Source of the DNA: Bacteroidaceae bacterium | GTDB lineage: Bacteria; Bacteroidota; Bacteroidia; Bacteroidales; Bacteroidaceae | Direction of reading: 5' to 3' | Assembly (NCBI GenBank): GCA_017522915.1 | Contig: JAFWXX010000005.1 | Span: 83,992-147,991, forward strand | Length of the DNA: 64,000 bases | Shown: positions 17,101 to 26,838 of the stretch, one piece after another | Position numbering within the stretch: position 1 is the first letter of the stretch | Layout of the letters: every line of letters begins with the position of its first letter | Position numbers and translations under genes: made by a program | The notes under the pieces: model-generated | Told to the model about the DNA's origin: nothing | Database searches by the model: none | What the model saw: only the letters and a program-made list of their open reading frames with translations

Positions 17101-17146
17101 CATAAAAGAAGAGCCTTCGGAATATTCCGAAGGCTCTTCTTTTATG
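17101..17146. terminator. Bidirectional terminator between tadA and the DUF5723 gene
   Basis: Perfect 46-nt palindrome (23-bp arms meeting between 17123 and 17124). It lies between convergent stops at 17091 and 17161 and has A-rich/T-rich flanks in both directions. Confidence 0.93.
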
Positions 17147-17160
17147 ATATCATTCAATAA

Positions 17161-18606
17161 TTATTCAGCAATTTCAACTTTCTTTGCCTTACCGCCACGC
17201 TTTCCGAAAGGAACATTCACGCCTACAGAAACACTTGCGTTCATATCCTTCGCAGGAATGCTGTACTCGCCCAGGTCGCTGAAGAAGCAATCGGTACCCA
17301 CGAAGAGGTTAAAGCCTGTAAAACGTACATTTGCCATCGCGCCGAAGCTTGTACCGAATGTCGACTTTGTACCGCTCACTGCAAATTCAAACCATTTTAC
17401 AGGTGCTATGTTTGCCATAAGTGATACCTTGTAGAAAGAGTAATCACCATCGAAACGGTTAGTAAACAGCACGCCTGCACTAAGTTTGTCATAGAAAGGC
17501 ATCTTGTATTCAGCACCAAGGTTCAGCGTAGCCGCAAGAGAAGAGCTTTCGCTGCCTTTACCCTTGTCCTCAAAAGAGAGGAACTCCTCAAGGTCATCCT
17601 TCAAAGAGTTGAACTGCTCGTCAATATTGTCGGGAGATACATCATGCTCCTTTACATATTCGAAGCCGTCGAACTCAAACGGATTATTCTGGTCGATAGC
17701 AGCCTTTGAAACTTTCTTCCAGTTCATAAAACCGAGGTCGGTCACTGACGCTGAAACAATAAGTCCTTTTGTAAGGACATTGCTCAAGTCATAGACAGCA
17801 CCGAAGTCTATACCCATTCCGAAACCGTTTACACCGAGAGAAGGGTCATCATAACCATTAACAGCCTTTGTTCCGTTTATCATACGATTGTCGGAATACT
17901 TGAAATCACCTCCCAATGAAACATTAGCACTGCCTTGCGTTCTTACAGTCCATTTCAAGGATGAAGGATTTGAGACGACGTCAACTCTATCAAGATTCAC
18001 ATCGGCATAAGCAAGACCGAGTATAAACTTCACACGTGCACCTAATGTAAGGTCCTTTGTTATCTTACGGGAGTGACCGAAAGCGATATCTACATAATTC
18101 CTGGTAAGAATATTTATATCATTTATTGAATAGCTACTGTTATAATCGAGATTCTTCATGAAATCGAACATCTCGTATGGTACACTTGCACCAGTACGGG
18201 AATGAAAACCTATATCAATTGTATTGTAGCCGCCAAAAGCAGAAAAACCAGCCGACATGATAGTCATGTCAATATCGGCCATTATCTTATTATCGCTTCC
18301 TATTCCGCTCAAGAATTCATTTGCATCAACAGAAGAGTGCATGAAACTCACTTTCTCTCCCGCACTGTTTCTGAAAATGAAGTTGTCTATGCCCACATCA
18401 CCGGCAGCATTGACGCTTACACCTCCCAGAATCGGCAACGAAATATAGTTCTGATCGTTCATCATCGCCGGATTAATCTTATGACGATACAAGTTGCCAT
18501 TAAGGAAATAACCGGTTCTGAGACTCTCCTGCGCTGTTGATACAACAGTAATGAGCAATAGTACTGCTAAAATACCAAAGCTCCTGAAATTGTGTCTGTT
18601 TTTCAT
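17161..18606 (-). CDS. DUF5723 family outer-membrane protein
   Basis: 481 residues with a signal peptide (SFGILAVLLLITVVSTAQE) and a FadL/PorV-like barrel composition. Typical parts: GYFLNGNLYRHKINPAMMNDQNYISLPILGGVSVNAAGDVGIDNF, TIMSAGFSAFGGYNTIDIGFHSRTGASVPYEMF, LTLGARVKFILGLAYADVN, GMGIDFGAVYDL, and the closing strand SVSVGVNVPFG. These match the DUF5723 barrels of Bacteroidales, whose cargo is unknown. The ATG at 18606 is used; an upstream in-frame TTG (18612) is less likely. Monocistronic, with a good promoter and a 60-nt leader. Confidence 0.82.
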   Translation of the reverse strand: MKNRHNFRSFGILAVLLLITVVSTAQESLRTGYFLNGNLYRHKINPAMMNDQNYISLPILGGVSVNAAGDVGIDNFIFRNSAGEKVSFMHSSVDANEFLSGIGSDNKIMADIDMTIMSAGFSAFGGYNTIDIGFHSRTGASVPYEMFDFMKNLDYNSSYSINDINILTRNYVDIAFGHSRKITKDLTLGARVKFILGLAYADVNLDRVDVVSNPSSLKWTVRTQGSANVSLGGDFKYSDNRMINGTKAVNGYDDPSLGVNGFGMGIDFGAVYDLSNVLTKGLIVSASVTDLGFMNWKKVSKAAIDQNNPFEFDGFEYVKEHDVSPDNIDEQFNSLKDDLEEFLSFEDKGKGSESSSLAATLNLGAEYKMPFYDKLSAGVLFTNRFDGDYSFYKVSLMANIAPVKWFEFAVSGTKSTFGTSFGAMANVRFTGFNLFVGTDCFFSDLGEYSIPAKDMNASVSVGVNVPFGKRGGKAKKVEIAE

Positions 18607-18674
18607 AGCCAAAGATTTTAAATTGTATATTTTATTTAATTTAAACGTATATATACATTTATTAACAACTTTGG

Positions 18675-18705
18675 CAAAAGTACGACTATATTTATCTTTT
18701 ACAAA
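18675..18705 (-). promoter_or_regulatory. Promoter of the DUF5723 gene
   Basis: The minus strand carries TTTG (18705-18702) and TACTTTTG (18682-18675) spaced by 19 bp. Predicted transcription start is near 18668. Confidence 0.7.
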
Positions 18706-18721
18706 TATTTAATGATGAAAA

Positions 18722-18976
18722 TTATTCTATTTCTTCAAAATCGACATACTCTCCCTCGTCGTCGGCAAACAATTTACCGCGCTCGCGTTTTTGAGAGGAG
18801 CGTGTTTTTTCTTCTGAACGGGTTTCGCGTTCAGTGTAATACTTATTGCCCGGTTCATTTTTTCTTCTTCCCAAGCCAAACCATGAAAGTATTGTGGATA
18901 TAGCTGAAAAAAAGACCGACAACACCATCATGGCAATAAACAGCACTATAAGAAATATTAAAAAAAGATATATCAT
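18722..18976 (-). CDS. DUF4834 family small membrane protein
   Basis: 84 residues: one long N-terminal hydrophobic helix (MIYLFLIFLIVLFIAMMVLSVFF), the short motif SWFGLGRRKNE, a very polar Arg/Glu-rich stretch and an acidic end (DDEGEYVDFEEIE). This matches DUF4834, a Bacteroidetes family of unknown role. The ATG at 18976 is preferred to the TTG at 18997. It follows pssA by 70 bp on the same strand and may be the last gene of the psd-pssA operon. Confidence 0.72.
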   Translation of the reverse strand: MIYLFLIFLIVLFIAMMVLSVFFSAISTILSWFGLGRRKNEPGNKYYTERETRSEEKTRSSQKRERGKLFADDEGEYVDFEEIE

Positions 18977-19046
18977 AACGACATAATTATCCGACAACTA
19001 GAACAAGGTTCCAGCCATCAATTGTTCAGTGGAAAATATAGATTGA

Positions 19047-19757
19047 TTATGGTCTTGTACCTCTTATATATAAAACTACAGAGAGAATAAGATACCATGT
19101 TATTATAAGAACGGGGGCCAAATAGCCAAGAACAAGCATTGGCAACATCACTGCAAGAAAGACAAACCTTGTCTTGTTGCATCTCCATGTAAAGTTCTTG
19201 AACTTAAGGGAGAACATCGGTATCTCGGACACAAGAAGATACGAAGACAGCAGAATGAGACCCAACATAAGAACCCAGCCGGCATTAAGATTGAATATCC
19301 AATGCCCGGCTCCGGTAACCAATGAAGACCAGAAAAGGGCATTCGCCGGAGTCGGCAAGCCTATGAAAGTATTTGTCTGCCTTGTATCGACATTGAACTT
19401 TGCCAGGCGGCAAGCAGAGAATACAGCTATAAGAAAAGCCGAATACGGTATTATCTCTGAAAAACAACCTAAGTATTCGGGATAATAGAGCACATCGTTC
19501 ATATAATTGAACACTATTGCTGCAGGGGCAAAGCCGAATGTTATATCATCGGCAAGCGAATCCATCTGCACTCCCAGCGGAGATGACACGCGCAACAGCC
19601 TGGCCACCATCCCATCAAAAAAGTCGAATACAGCACCCAGGACGATAAAGCCCATTGCCAAATCAAACGCACCTTTGAATGCCATGACACAAGCTATACA
19701 GCCTGAGAACAGATTACAACAGGTTATTGCATTGGGTATATGCTTTTTTACAGACAT
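19047..19757 (-). CDS. pssA: CDP-diacylglycerol--serine O-phosphatidyltransferase
   Basis: Makes phosphatidylserine from CDP-diacylglycerol and serine at the inner membrane. The 236-residue protein has several membrane helices and a complete CDP-alcohol phosphotransferase motif: DFFDGMVARLLRVSSPLGVQMDSLAD, with the conserved Asp, Gly, Ala-Arg, Gly and two Asp residues. It belongs to the type found in Gram-positives and Bacteroidetes, not the soluble E. coli PssA type. It starts 6 bp after the psd stop, so substrate and product enzymes of the phosphatidylethanolamine pathway are made from one transcript. Confidence 0.95.
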   Translation of the reverse strand: MSVKKHIPNAITCCNLFSGCIACVMAFKGAFDLAMGFIVLGAVFDFFDGMVARLLRVSSPLGVQMDSLADDITFGFAPAAIVFNYMNDVLYYPEYLGCFSEIIPYSAFLIAVFSACRLAKFNVDTRQTNTFIGLPTPANALFWSSLVTGAGHWIFNLNAGWVLMLGLILLSSYLLVSEIPMFSLKFKNFTWRCNKTRFVFLAVMLPMLVLGYLAPVLIITWYLILSVVLYIRGTRP

Positions 19758-19763
19758 GGCAAA

Positions 19764-20462
19764 TTAATTAAGATAAGCTATTACGGTTTCGTTACCAACA
19801 GTCTTCTGTTCCAGCTCTACATTGATTTTTGCATCCAATGGCAAATAGAGGTCAACTCGCGAGCCGAATTTTATGAAGCCCATATGCTGGTCAATAAAGC
19901 ACTCTTCACCGGCTGAAGCATAAGTCACAATGCGACGCGCCATCGCACCGGCTATCTGGCGTACCAGAATCTCGCGCCCGTCTTCCATTTTTATAACAAC
20001 AAGCGAACGCTCGTTTTCCGTGCTTGCCTTAGGAAGCCACGCCTTATGGAACTTTCCTTTCTGATGCTCCACACGTGTAACAACGCCATCTACCGGATAC
20101 CAGTTGGCATGCACGTTCATTGGGCTCATGAATATCGAAACCTGTATTCTCTCATCCTTGAAATGATCGGGTTCATAGACTTTCTCAATTACCACGACCT
20201 TGCCGTCGGCAGGAGCGACCACGACATTCTCAACATCACCGGGGAATATTCTTTTGGGACTTCTGAAGAAGTTCACCATCAAAAGATAAAGTACTAATGA
20301 GAAAGCACTTACAACGGAATTGAACAAGAGCTGTTCCGAGAAGAAATACCATAACGGGACATTAACTACCGCCAATATTATAAAGGAAGCAACCAATATG
20401 CCATTACCCTCACTATGAATTCTGTAATCCTTAAGTTTTCTTATTCTTTTGAACTTCTTCAT
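19764..20462 (-). CDS. psd: Phosphatidylserine decarboxylase proenzyme
   Basis: Converts phosphatidylserine to phosphatidylethanolamine. The 232-residue protein is of the short Psd type with two N-terminal hydrophobic helices ([21 protein letters not shown] and [18 protein letters not shown]). Key motifs are [31 protein letters not shown] and the self-cleavage motif [14 protein letters not shown], in which cleavage at Gly-Ser creates the pyruvoyl group. The ATG at 20462 is chosen because the upstream ATG at 20480 would coincide with the predicted transcription start. First gene of psd-pssA(-DUF4834), divergent from dnaE. Confidence 0.95.
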   Translation of the reverse strand: MKKFKRIRKLKDYRIHSEGNGILVASFIILAVVNVPLWYFFSEQLLFNSVVSAFSLVLYLLMVNFFRSPKRIFPGDVENVVVAPADGKVVVIEKVYEPDHFKDERIQVSIFMSPMNVHANWYPVDGVVTRVEHQKGKFHKAWLPKASTENERSLVVIKMEDGREILVRQIAGAMARRIVTYASAGEECFIDQHMGFIKFGSRVDLYLPLDAKINVELEQKTVGNETVIAYLN

Positions 20463-20487
20463 AGATGCGCATCTATACATTATTTCA

Positions 20488-20518
20488 CAAATGTAGCAAG
20501 AAAATATTAAAACGCAAA
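20488..20518 (-). promoter_or_regulatory. Promoter of psd-pssA
   Basis: The minus strand has TTTG (20518-20515) and TACATTTG (20495-20488), spaced by 19 bp. Transcription should begin near 20481, which decides the psd start in favour of 20462. Confidence 0.72.
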
Positions 20519-20670
20519 GAAAAATAGCAAAATCACAATTTCGCCGCTCTTTTTAGAAAGAAACGGGAAATATAGACAAAACAGCTTGTGTTAATAACTT
20601 TTTCATGAAAACAGCAGGACTAATGGGCAAAAGATATTATCTTTATCGAACCTTAAGATGACTATACGAC

Positions 20671-23600
20671 ATGCAAGATTTTGTTCACTTACACGTTCAC
20701 TCCCAATACTCGATACTTGACGGGCAGGCTGCCATAAAGAAGCTTGTTGACAAGGCTATTGCCGATGGCATGAAAGGCATTGCCATCACCGACCACGGCA
20801 ACATGATGGGTGTCAAAGAGTTCTTCAACTACGTGAACAAGCTGAACGCGAAAAAAAGTGAAGAGGAGAAGTTCAAGCCAATCATCGGATGCGAAGTATA
20901 TATCGCTCCGCGAAGGCTGCAGGACAAGGAGACCAAAGACGACCGCGGCTACCATCTCATACTTCTTGCCAAGAACAAGAAAGGCTATCACAACCTTGTA
21001 AAGATTGTCTCCAAGGCATGGAGTGAAGGATACTATTATAACCCACGTACTGACAAGACGGAAGTGGAGAAATACCACGAAGGCATTATATGCTGCTCGG
21101 CCTGCCTCGGAGGCGAGATACCTCAACTGATCAAGAATGGCCAGATAGACAAGGCCGAAGAGAGCGTGATGTGGTTCAAGAACCTGTTCGGAGACGATTA
21201 TTATTTAGAGCTACAGTTACATAAGGCTACCGTAGAACGTGCCAACCATGAGGTATATCCATTACAACTGGAAGTAAACAGGCACATAATTGAGCTCAGC
21301 AAGAAATGCGGAGTGAAACTGATATGTTCGAATGATGTCCATTTTGTTGACGAAGAGAATGCCGAAGCGCACGACCGTCTCATTTGCCTAAGTACCGGAA
21401 AAGACCTGGACGACCCGAACCGCATGCTTTACTCGAAACAGGAATGGATGAAGACAAAGGCCGAGATGTGGGAGATGTTCAGCGACATTCCTGAAGCAAT
21501 GGCAAACACGGTAGAGATTTGCGACAAGGTTGAATTCTACACAATCGACAACGCACCCATCATGCCTAACTTCGCCATTCCGGAGGAATTCGGTACCGAA
21601 GAGGAGTATAGAAAGACTATTACCCATGAAGACCTTTTCAACGAGTTTACACGCGACGAAAAGGGCAATGTAGTACTGTCGCAGGAAGAAGCAGAGAAAA
21701 AGATAAAGAAACTGGGAGGATACGACAAACTCTACCGCATCAAACTGGAGGGTGACTATCTTAGAAAAATCACATACGACGGAGCTAGGAAATGCTATCC
21801 GGAACCATTTTCGCAAGAGCTTATAGACCGCATCGATTTCGAGCTTCACATAATGAAGACAATGGGTTTCCCCGGTTACTTCCTCATAGTGCAGGACTTC
21901 ATCAAGGCAGCCCGCGAGGAACTTGGAGTCTCTGTCGGGCCCGGACGAGGTTCGGCTGCAGGAAGCGTTGTCGCATACGCATTAGGCATAACCCGTGTCG
22001 ATCCTATAAAATACGATCTTCTGTTCGAGCGTTTCCTTAACCCCGACCGAATATCATTGCCCGATATTGATGTCGATTTCGACGATGACGGACGAGGCAG
22101 GGTACTGAACTGGGTAACGGAAAAGTACGGCCAGGAAAAAGTTGCACATATCATTACTTACGGAACTATGGCGACCAAGCTTGCCATAAAGGACGTCGCA
22201 CGCGTTCAGAAACTTCCGCTTGACACATCGAACAAGCTTTGCAAGGCCATCCCCGACCGCCTGCCCGACGGTCTTAAGATGAACTTGCCCAATGCCATAC
22301 AGGCTGTACCGGAACTTCGTGAGGCCGAAGCATCCCCCGACCCTATCCTACGCGACACAATCAAATACGCGAAGATGCTTGAGGGCAATGTACGCAACAC
22401 AGGTGTGCACGCCTGCGGAACAATCATATGCCGCGACGACATCACGGACCACGTTCCTATAAGCATTGCTGAAGACAAGGAGACCGGCGAGAAGATGCTT
22501 GTTACCCAATACGAAGGAAGCGTCATTGAAGAAACAGGCCTCATAAAGATGGACTTCTTGGGACTCAAGACGCTCTCGGTTATAAAAGAGGCATTGGAGA
22601 ATATACGCCAGAGCCTCAAGATTGACGTTGACATTGACTCAATCCCTATCGACGACCCGAAGACATATGAACTGTATTGCAACGGCAACACTATCGGCAC
22701 ATTCCAGTTCGAGTCACCGGGAATGCAGAAATATCTGCGTGAATTGCAGCCAAGCACATTCGAGGACCTCATAGCCATGAACGCCCTCTACCGTCCAGGC
22801 CCAATGGACTATATCCCCGACTTCATCCAGCGCAAACACAATCCCGCACTGGTACAATATGACATTCCTTGTATGGAGAAATATCTCAAGGATACATACG
22901 GAATCACTGTTTATCAGGAGCAGGTGATGCTCCTGTCACGACTGCTGGCCGATTTCACACGTGGCGAGAGCGACACGCTCCGAAAGGCCATGGGAAAGAA
23001 GCTCAAGGCAAAGCTGGACGAACTCAAGCCCAAATTCATCAATGGCGGAAAGAAGAACGGACACGACGAGAAGATATTGGAAAAGATATGGGCCGATTGG
23101 GAGAAATTCGCTTCGTATGCCTTCAACAAGTCACACGCTACATGTTACTCATGGGTTGCGTACCAGACTGCATACCTGAAAGCCAACTACCCTCCGCAGT
23201 ACATGGCAGGAGCCATGAGCCGCAACCTTGACAAGATAACTGAAATCACAAAGCTGATGCAGGAGTGCAAGAGCATGGGAATCAACGTTCTTGGCCCCGA
23301 TGTCAACGAATCGCGCCGCAAGTTCAGCGTAAACAAGGGAGGTGACGTTAGATTTGGCCTATGTGCCGTAAAGGGTGTGGGTGAGAATGCCGTGCAATGC
23401 ATCATCGACGAGCGTGAGGCAAACGGCCCGTTCAAGAGCATATTCGATTTTGTCGAGCGTGTCAACCTTACTGCATGCAACCGCAAGAACCTTGAATGCC
23501 TGGCTTTTGCCGGAGCATTCGACGAATTGCCAGGTGGTATAACACGAGAGCAGTATGCAGGAATAAACAGCAAGGGAGAACAGTTCCTGGAGGCACTTAT

Positions 23601-24363
23601 AAGATACGGTAACCTCTATCAGACGGACAAGGCAAATGCCAGTGCATCACTGTTCGGGGATACCGAGATGGCCGAAATACCGAAGCCGGAGATACCTGAG
23701 GGCGGCAACTGGAGCACCCTCGAAAAGCTCAACCGCGAAAGGGAACTTGTAGGCATATACCTATCGGCTCACCCGCTTGACGACTATGCACTTATACTCA
23801 ACGAATTCTGCAACACAAAGGCAGCAGAGATAGAGAATATGCAGGCACTTGCAGGCCGCAAGATAACATTCGGCGGCGTTGTAAGCGACCTGCCACGTAC
23901 TGGTTTCACAAAGAAAGGAAGCCCATACGGCGTTGCACGCGTAGAGGACTTTTCCGGCACTGCAGAACTTTTCTTTTTGGGCGATGAGTGGATGAAGCAC
24001 CAGAACTATTTTATACCAGGTAACTTCCTATATATAAAAGGCAGTTGTCAACCACGCCGTTGGGACCCTACCAAGTTCGATTTTTCCGTCAACAGCATAG
24101 AACTTATGCCGGAAATAAAGGATGGGCTGGTAAAAAGCATCACCTTGTCGTTCGATGTAATGTCATTGACAGATGAGATTTATGCAAGCATAATCGACTA
24201 CACCGAAAGACATCCTGGAAACAGCAAGCTCATATTCAAGATTAAGGACTATGAACAGGAATTCACATTGGAACTTGCATCAAGAAGCAGGGATATTGAA
24301 GTTACCCAACAGTTTATCGACTATATAAAAAGCTTAGAGAATATTGATTATAAATTAAATTGA
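20671..24363 (+). CDS. dnaE: DNA polymerase III alpha subunit
   Basis: Main replicative polymerase, 1230 residues. The N-terminal PHP domain shows FVHLHVHSQYSILDGQAAI and ITDHGNMMGV with metal-binding His residues. The palm domain carries GPGRGSAAGSVVAYALGI and PDIDVDFDDDGRGRV, with catalytic Asp residues. Further on are the fingers region GKKLKAKLDELKPKF, FNKSHATCYSWVAYQTAYLKANY, helix-hairpin-helix DNA binding, and a C-terminal OB-fold region (KITFGGVVSDLPRTGFTKKG). A near-match -7 box TATCTTTA lies at 20638-20645. trxA follows after 22 bp, a pairing seen in many Bacteroidales. Confidence 0.98.
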   Translation: MQDFVHLHVHSQYSILDGQAAIKKLVDKAIADGMKGIAITDHGNMMGVKEFFNYVNKLNAKKSEEEKFKPIIGCEVYIAPRRLQDKETKDDRGYHLILLAKNKKGYHNLVKIVSKAWSEGYYYNPRTDKTEVEKYHEGIICCSACLGGEIPQLIKNGQIDKAEESVMWFKNLFGDDYYLELQLHKATVERANHEVYPLQLEVNRHIIELSKKCGVKLICSNDVHFVDEENAEAHDRLICLSTGKDLDDPNRMLYSKQEWMKTKAEMWEMFSDIPEAMANTVEICDKVEFYTIDNAPIMPNFAIPEEFGTEEEYRKTITHEDLFNEFTRDEKGNVVLSQEEAEKKIKKLGGYDKLYRIKLEGDYLRKITYDGARKCYPEPFSQELIDRIDFELHIMKTMGFPGYFLIVQDFIKAAREELGVSVGPGRGSAAGSVVAYALGITRVDPIKYDLLFERFLNPDRISLPDIDVDFDDDGRGRVLNWVTEKYGQEKVAHIITYGTMATKLAIKDVARVQKLPLDTSNKLCKAIPDRLPDGLKMNLPNAIQAVPELREAEASPDPILRDTIKYAKMLEGNVRNTGVHACGTIICRDDITDHVPISIAEDKETGEKMLVTQYEGSVIEETGLIKMDFLGLKTLSVIKEALENIRQSLKIDVDIDSIPIDDPKTYELYCNGNTIGTFQFESPGMQKYLRELQPSTFEDLIAMNALYRPGPMDYIPDFIQRKHNPALVQYDIPCMEKYLKDTYGITVYQEQVMLLSRLLADFTRGESDTLRKAMGKKLKAKLDELKPKFINGGKKNGHDEKILEKIWADWEKFASYAFNKSHATCYSWVAYQTAYLKANYPPQYMAGAMSRNLDKITEITKLMQECKSMGINVLGPDVNESRRKFSVNKGGDVRFGLCAVKGVGENAVQCIIDEREANGPFKSIFDFVERVNLTACNRKNLECLAFAGAFDELPGGITREQYAGINSKGEQFLEALIRYGNLYQTDKANASASLFGDTEMAEIPKPEIPEGGNWSTLEKLNRERELVGIYLSAHPLDDYALILNEFCNTKAAEIENMQALAGRKITFGGVVSDLPRTGFTKKGSPYGVARVEDFSGTAELFFLGDEWMKHQNYFIPGNFLYIKGSCQPRRWDPTKFDFSVNSIELMPEIKDGLVKSITLSFDVMSLTDEIYASIIDYTERHPGNSKLIFKIKDYEQEFTLELASRSRDIEVTQQFIDYIKSLENIDYKLN

Positions 24364-24385
24364 CAACAACTTAAAAGAGAGAATT

Positions 24386-24703
24386 ATGGCAGTAAATGTA
24401 ACTAACGACAACGCAAAAGAGTTCATGGCAACAGAGTTGCCGATAGTATTGGATTTCAGTGCGGCATGGTGCGGACCATGCAAGCAGTTGGCACCTATCA
24501 TTGACGAATTGTCAAAAGAGTATGAGGGACGTATAGCTGTAGGCAAGTGCGACATCGAGGAGGCCGATGACCTTACAATGGAATACGGCATACGCAATGT
24601 GCCAACAGTAATATTCATAAAGGACGGCAAGATTGTTGACAAGTTCGTAGGTTCAAAATCGAAAGGTGACGTTCAGGCTAAGTTCGAAGCACTTTTAGGA
24701 TAA
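24386..24703 (+). CDS. trxA: Thioredoxin
   Basis: 105-residue cytosolic thioredoxin with the redox motif WCGPCKQ, the cis-proline segment RNVPTVIFIKDGK, and the usual end DVQAKFEALLG. It reduces disulfides in proteins such as ribonucleotide reductase and peroxidases. It lies between dnaE and an acidic small protein and has no promoter of its own that I can see, so it is likely read from the dnaE transcript. Confidence 0.96.
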   Translation: MAVNVTNDNAKEFMATELPIVLDFSAAWCGPCKQLAPIIDELSKEYEGRIAVGKCDIEEADDLTMEYGIRNVPTVIFIKDGKIVDKFVGSKSKGDVQAKFEALLG

Positions 24704-24709
24704 CCAGAC

Positions 24710-25024
24710 ATGAACAACGACGAATTCAGCATGGAAGATCTCGATGACGAGAAGACCATTGCATTCATACGCGAACGTTTGCCGCAGGAGCTGAAAGAGA
24801 AGTTCAGCGACGATGAGTTCTATTACTTCCTGGATACTATCTACGACTACTACGACAAGAGCGGTATCCTTGACGGAAGTGACGAATATGTTGACATTGA
24901 CATTGAGGAGATAGCCAAGTTCATAGCCAAGGAGGCAAAGAAAAACGGTATTGGAGATTTCGACCCGGAAGAGTTGTTCTTCATTGTAGAGGGAGAGCTC
25001 GAATACAACGGCATAATCGACTGA
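24710..25024 (+). CDS. Conserved acidic protein downstream of trxA
   Basis: 104 residues and strongly acidic (about one third Asp/Glu). It is predicted to be helical, with motifs RERLPQELKEKFSDDEFYYFLDTIYDYYDKSG and YVDIDIEEIAKFIAKEAKKNGIGDFDPEELFFIVEGELEY. No signal peptide, no membrane segment and no recognised domain. Starts 6 bp after trxA and ends at a strong terminator, so it is the last gene of dnaE-trxA-orf. Likely a Bacteroidales-specific conserved protein; the function cannot be inferred beyond its context. Confidence 0.8.
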   Translation: MNNDEFSMEDLDDEKTIAFIRERLPQELKEKFSDDEFYYFLDTIYDYYDKSGILDGSDEYVDIDIEEIAKFIAKEAKKNGIGDFDPEELFFIVEGELEYNGIID

Positions 25025-25038
25025 TTGTAAATTAAAAT

Positions 25039-25075
25039 AACAGAGAGCCATACCTGGCAGGTATGGCTCTCTGTT
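25039..25075. terminator. Bidirectional terminator after dnaE-trxA operon
   Basis: Perfect 17-bp stem (25039-25055 with 25059-25075) and a 3-nt loop GGC, between convergent stops at 25024 and 25096. Confidence 0.92.
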
Positions 25076-25095
25076 GTTGTACAATTGTCATGCGA

Positions 25096-25575
25096 TCAAT
25101 ACTTTACAATGCCTTCGTCCTTAAGATACTGCAAAAGTTCGGCTCTTCTCACACGTACTGTGAATTCCCACATTACCTGAACCTTGTTCTTTACAACCTT
25201 CGTATCGGACCTGCGACGACGGTCTTCCTCGCTTACGAACTCAAGGTAACGGCCACCGTCCTGAAAGAACGGATAAAGGCTTTCGGCATACTTTTTCTCT
25301 GCCTCATGTTCCTTTATCAGAGGAGCAGCCATATTGGCATATGCCTTTCCATCAACAGAAACACCTTTAAAAATCACTGCATATACAGCATTCTTCATCG
25401 CATGTTCCTTTGCATCCTTCTTCTTACGGCCTTCACCTGTTGCCCTTACAGTGATAGAGCCGTCCATATCGGAATAGATGCACTTTACCTTATTCTCCGA
25501 AACACGATAGTACTGAGCCTGCACCTGCATGATAAAAGCTGAGAACAGCATAACCAAAAAGAATTTCAATTTCAT
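25096..25575 (-). CDS. Conserved secreted protein, unknown function
   Basis: 159 residues with a clear signal peptide (MKLKFFLVMLFSAFIMQVQAQ). The mature part shows SITVRATGEGRKKKDAKEHAMKNAVYAVIFKGV, a pattern of small residues and DA..HA..A that resembles the N-terminal fold of LPP20/FlgT-type periplasmic proteins. FVSEEDRRRRSDTKVVKNKVQVMWEFTVRVRRAELLQYL follows. I do not recognise a named family with certainty. Monocistronic, with its own promoter and a terminator shared with the trxA operon. Confidence 0.65.
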   Translation of the reverse strand: MKLKFFLVMLFSAFIMQVQAQYYRVSENKVKCIYSDMDGSITVRATGEGRKKKDAKEHAMKNAVYAVIFKGVSVDGKAYANMAAPLIKEHEAEKKYAESLYPFFQDGGRYLEFVSEEDRRRRSDTKVVKNKVQVMWEFTVRVRRAELLQYLKDEGIVKY

Positions 25576-25625
25576 AGCTTTCTATTTTAGATAATTACTA
25601 AAGTCCATTTGGATAGAAGATGTTG

Positions 25626-25656
25626 CAAACGTAACAAATTTTGCAAAAAAACGCAA
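25626..25656 (-). promoter_or_regulatory. Promoter of the secreted 159-residue protein
   Basis: The minus strand has TTG (25656-25654) and TACGTTTG (25633-25626) spaced by 20 bp, about 50 bp upstream of the ATG at 25575. Confidence 0.65.
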
Positions 25657-25700
25657 TTATATTGCCAAAATTTGCTCTTTCGACAGCAAAAGGGATAACG

Positions 25701-25736
25701 AAAAGCGGGACACATTTTGAATTGTGTCCCGCTTTT
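25701..25736 (-). terminator. Terminator of the dfx-rbr operon
   Basis: 14-bp perfect stem (25701-25714 with 25723-25736), 8-nt loop, ending in a T-run on the minus strand, 17 bp after the rubrerythrin stop. Confidence 0.88.
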
Positions 25737-25753
25737 AATGTCATAACCTGTTA

Positions 25754-26332
25754 TCAATAGTTATTCTTCTTCACTTCGAAGTATGCCTGGGCATGCAAGC
25801 AGGCCGGACAAACCTCCGGAGCATCTGTTGCTGTATGAATGAAACCGCAGTTACGGCACTGCCATGTAACAGCCTCTGTCTTCTTGAATACGGTACCGTT
25901 AACAACATTGTCAAGAAGAGCAAGATAACGCTCCTCATGCCCCTTCTCGGCCTCAGCAATATTGCGGTACATCACTGCTATTGCAGGGAAACCCTCAGCA
26001 TCAGCAATATCGGCAAAACGCGGATAATCGGCACTCCACTCCTCATTCTCACCGGCTGCAGCAGCCTTAAGGTTCTCGGCTGTTGTTCCTATTACACCGG
26101 CCGGATAACATGCTGTTATCTCTACCATACCGCCTTCGAGCCACTTGAACATGCGCTTTGCATGCTCTTTCTCCTGGTCTGCTGTCTCCTGGAATATCGC
26201 AGCTATCTGTTCAAAACCCTCCTTCTTTGCTGCACTTGCAAAATATGTATAACGCATTCTTGCCTGTGATTCACCAGCAAATGATGTAAGCAAATTCTTC
26301 TCGGTTTGTGTTCCTTTAATACTCTTTTCCAT
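25754..26332 (-). CDS. rbr: Rubrerythrin
   Basis: Non-haem iron peroxidase that reduces hydrogen peroxide in anaerobes. The 192-residue protein has a four-helix ferritin-like diiron domain with ExxH-type ligands ([36 protein letters not shown]). It ends in a rubredoxin-like domain with two CxxC pairs (CRNCGF and CPACLH). It lies 32 bp downstream of the desulfoferrodoxin gene in one operon, joining superoxide reduction to peroxide removal. This pairing fits an oxygen-sensitive gut anaerobe. Confidence 0.96.
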   Translation of the reverse strand: MEKSIKGTQTEKNLLTSFAGESQARMRYTYFASAAKKEGFEQIAAIFQETADQEKEHAKRMFKWLEGGMVEITACYPAGVIGTTAENLKAAAAGENEEWSADYPRFADIADAEGFPAIAVMYRNIAEAEKGHEERYLALLDNVVNGTVFKKTEAVTWQCRNCGFIHTATDAPEVCPACLHAQAYFEVKKNNY

Positions 26333-26364
26333 AATTTTAATTTTATCGGTTCAATCAATAAATG

Positions 26365-26739
26365 TTACATATCGGTTTTCCAAAGCCCATGCAGATTACA
26401 GTACTCATACACTGCAACCGGCTTAGAGTTGCATATACATACTTCTGCAACCGGCTCATCCTTTAGCCTGAGAAACATTCCTCCATTTACGTACTCTACG
26501 TAAATGAATGCAATGTAATGTTCCGGTGTCATCGGATGATGCACGCTGCCAACCTCAACCTTCAAACGCCCGTCCTGCAGCTTTGTTACCTTAGGTACAT
26601 GCTTTTCGGCACTGGCATCAACCGTACCGGGGACAAGTTCTTCCATTTTTGCTCCGCAACACACAACGGGCACGCCCGAATCAACCAGTTTCTCAATCAC
26701 ATTGCCACAATGGGCACACTTATAGAATTTAACTGCCAT
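26365..26739 (-). CDS. Desulfoferrodoxin (superoxide reductase, two-iron type)
   Basis: 124 residues. An N-terminal desulforedoxin-like iron site is formed by Cys8, Cys11 (CAHC) and the pair Cys27-Cys28. The superoxide reductase centre has ligands in EKHVPKV (His47 and Glu45-Lys46), VHHPMTPEHYI (His67 or His68, His74) and CNLHGLW (Cys114, His117). It reduces superoxide to peroxide, which the downstream rubrerythrin can then remove. The order dfx-rbr on one strand supports a shared detoxification operon. Confidence 0.93.
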   Translation of the reverse strand: MAVKFYKCAHCGNVIEKLVDSGVPVVCCGAKMEELVPGTVDASAEKHVPKVTKLQDGRLKVEVGSVHHPMTPEHYIAFIYVEYVNGGMFLRLKDEPVAEVCICNSKPVAVYEYCNLHGLWKTDM

Positions 26740-26838
26740 AACTTATGTTTTAATGAATACAACAAGTATAACAACATGAAATAAGCATTTGTTCTATGAA
26801 GTTAGCTTTACTAAAAACCATAGAGCTAATCTATAAGG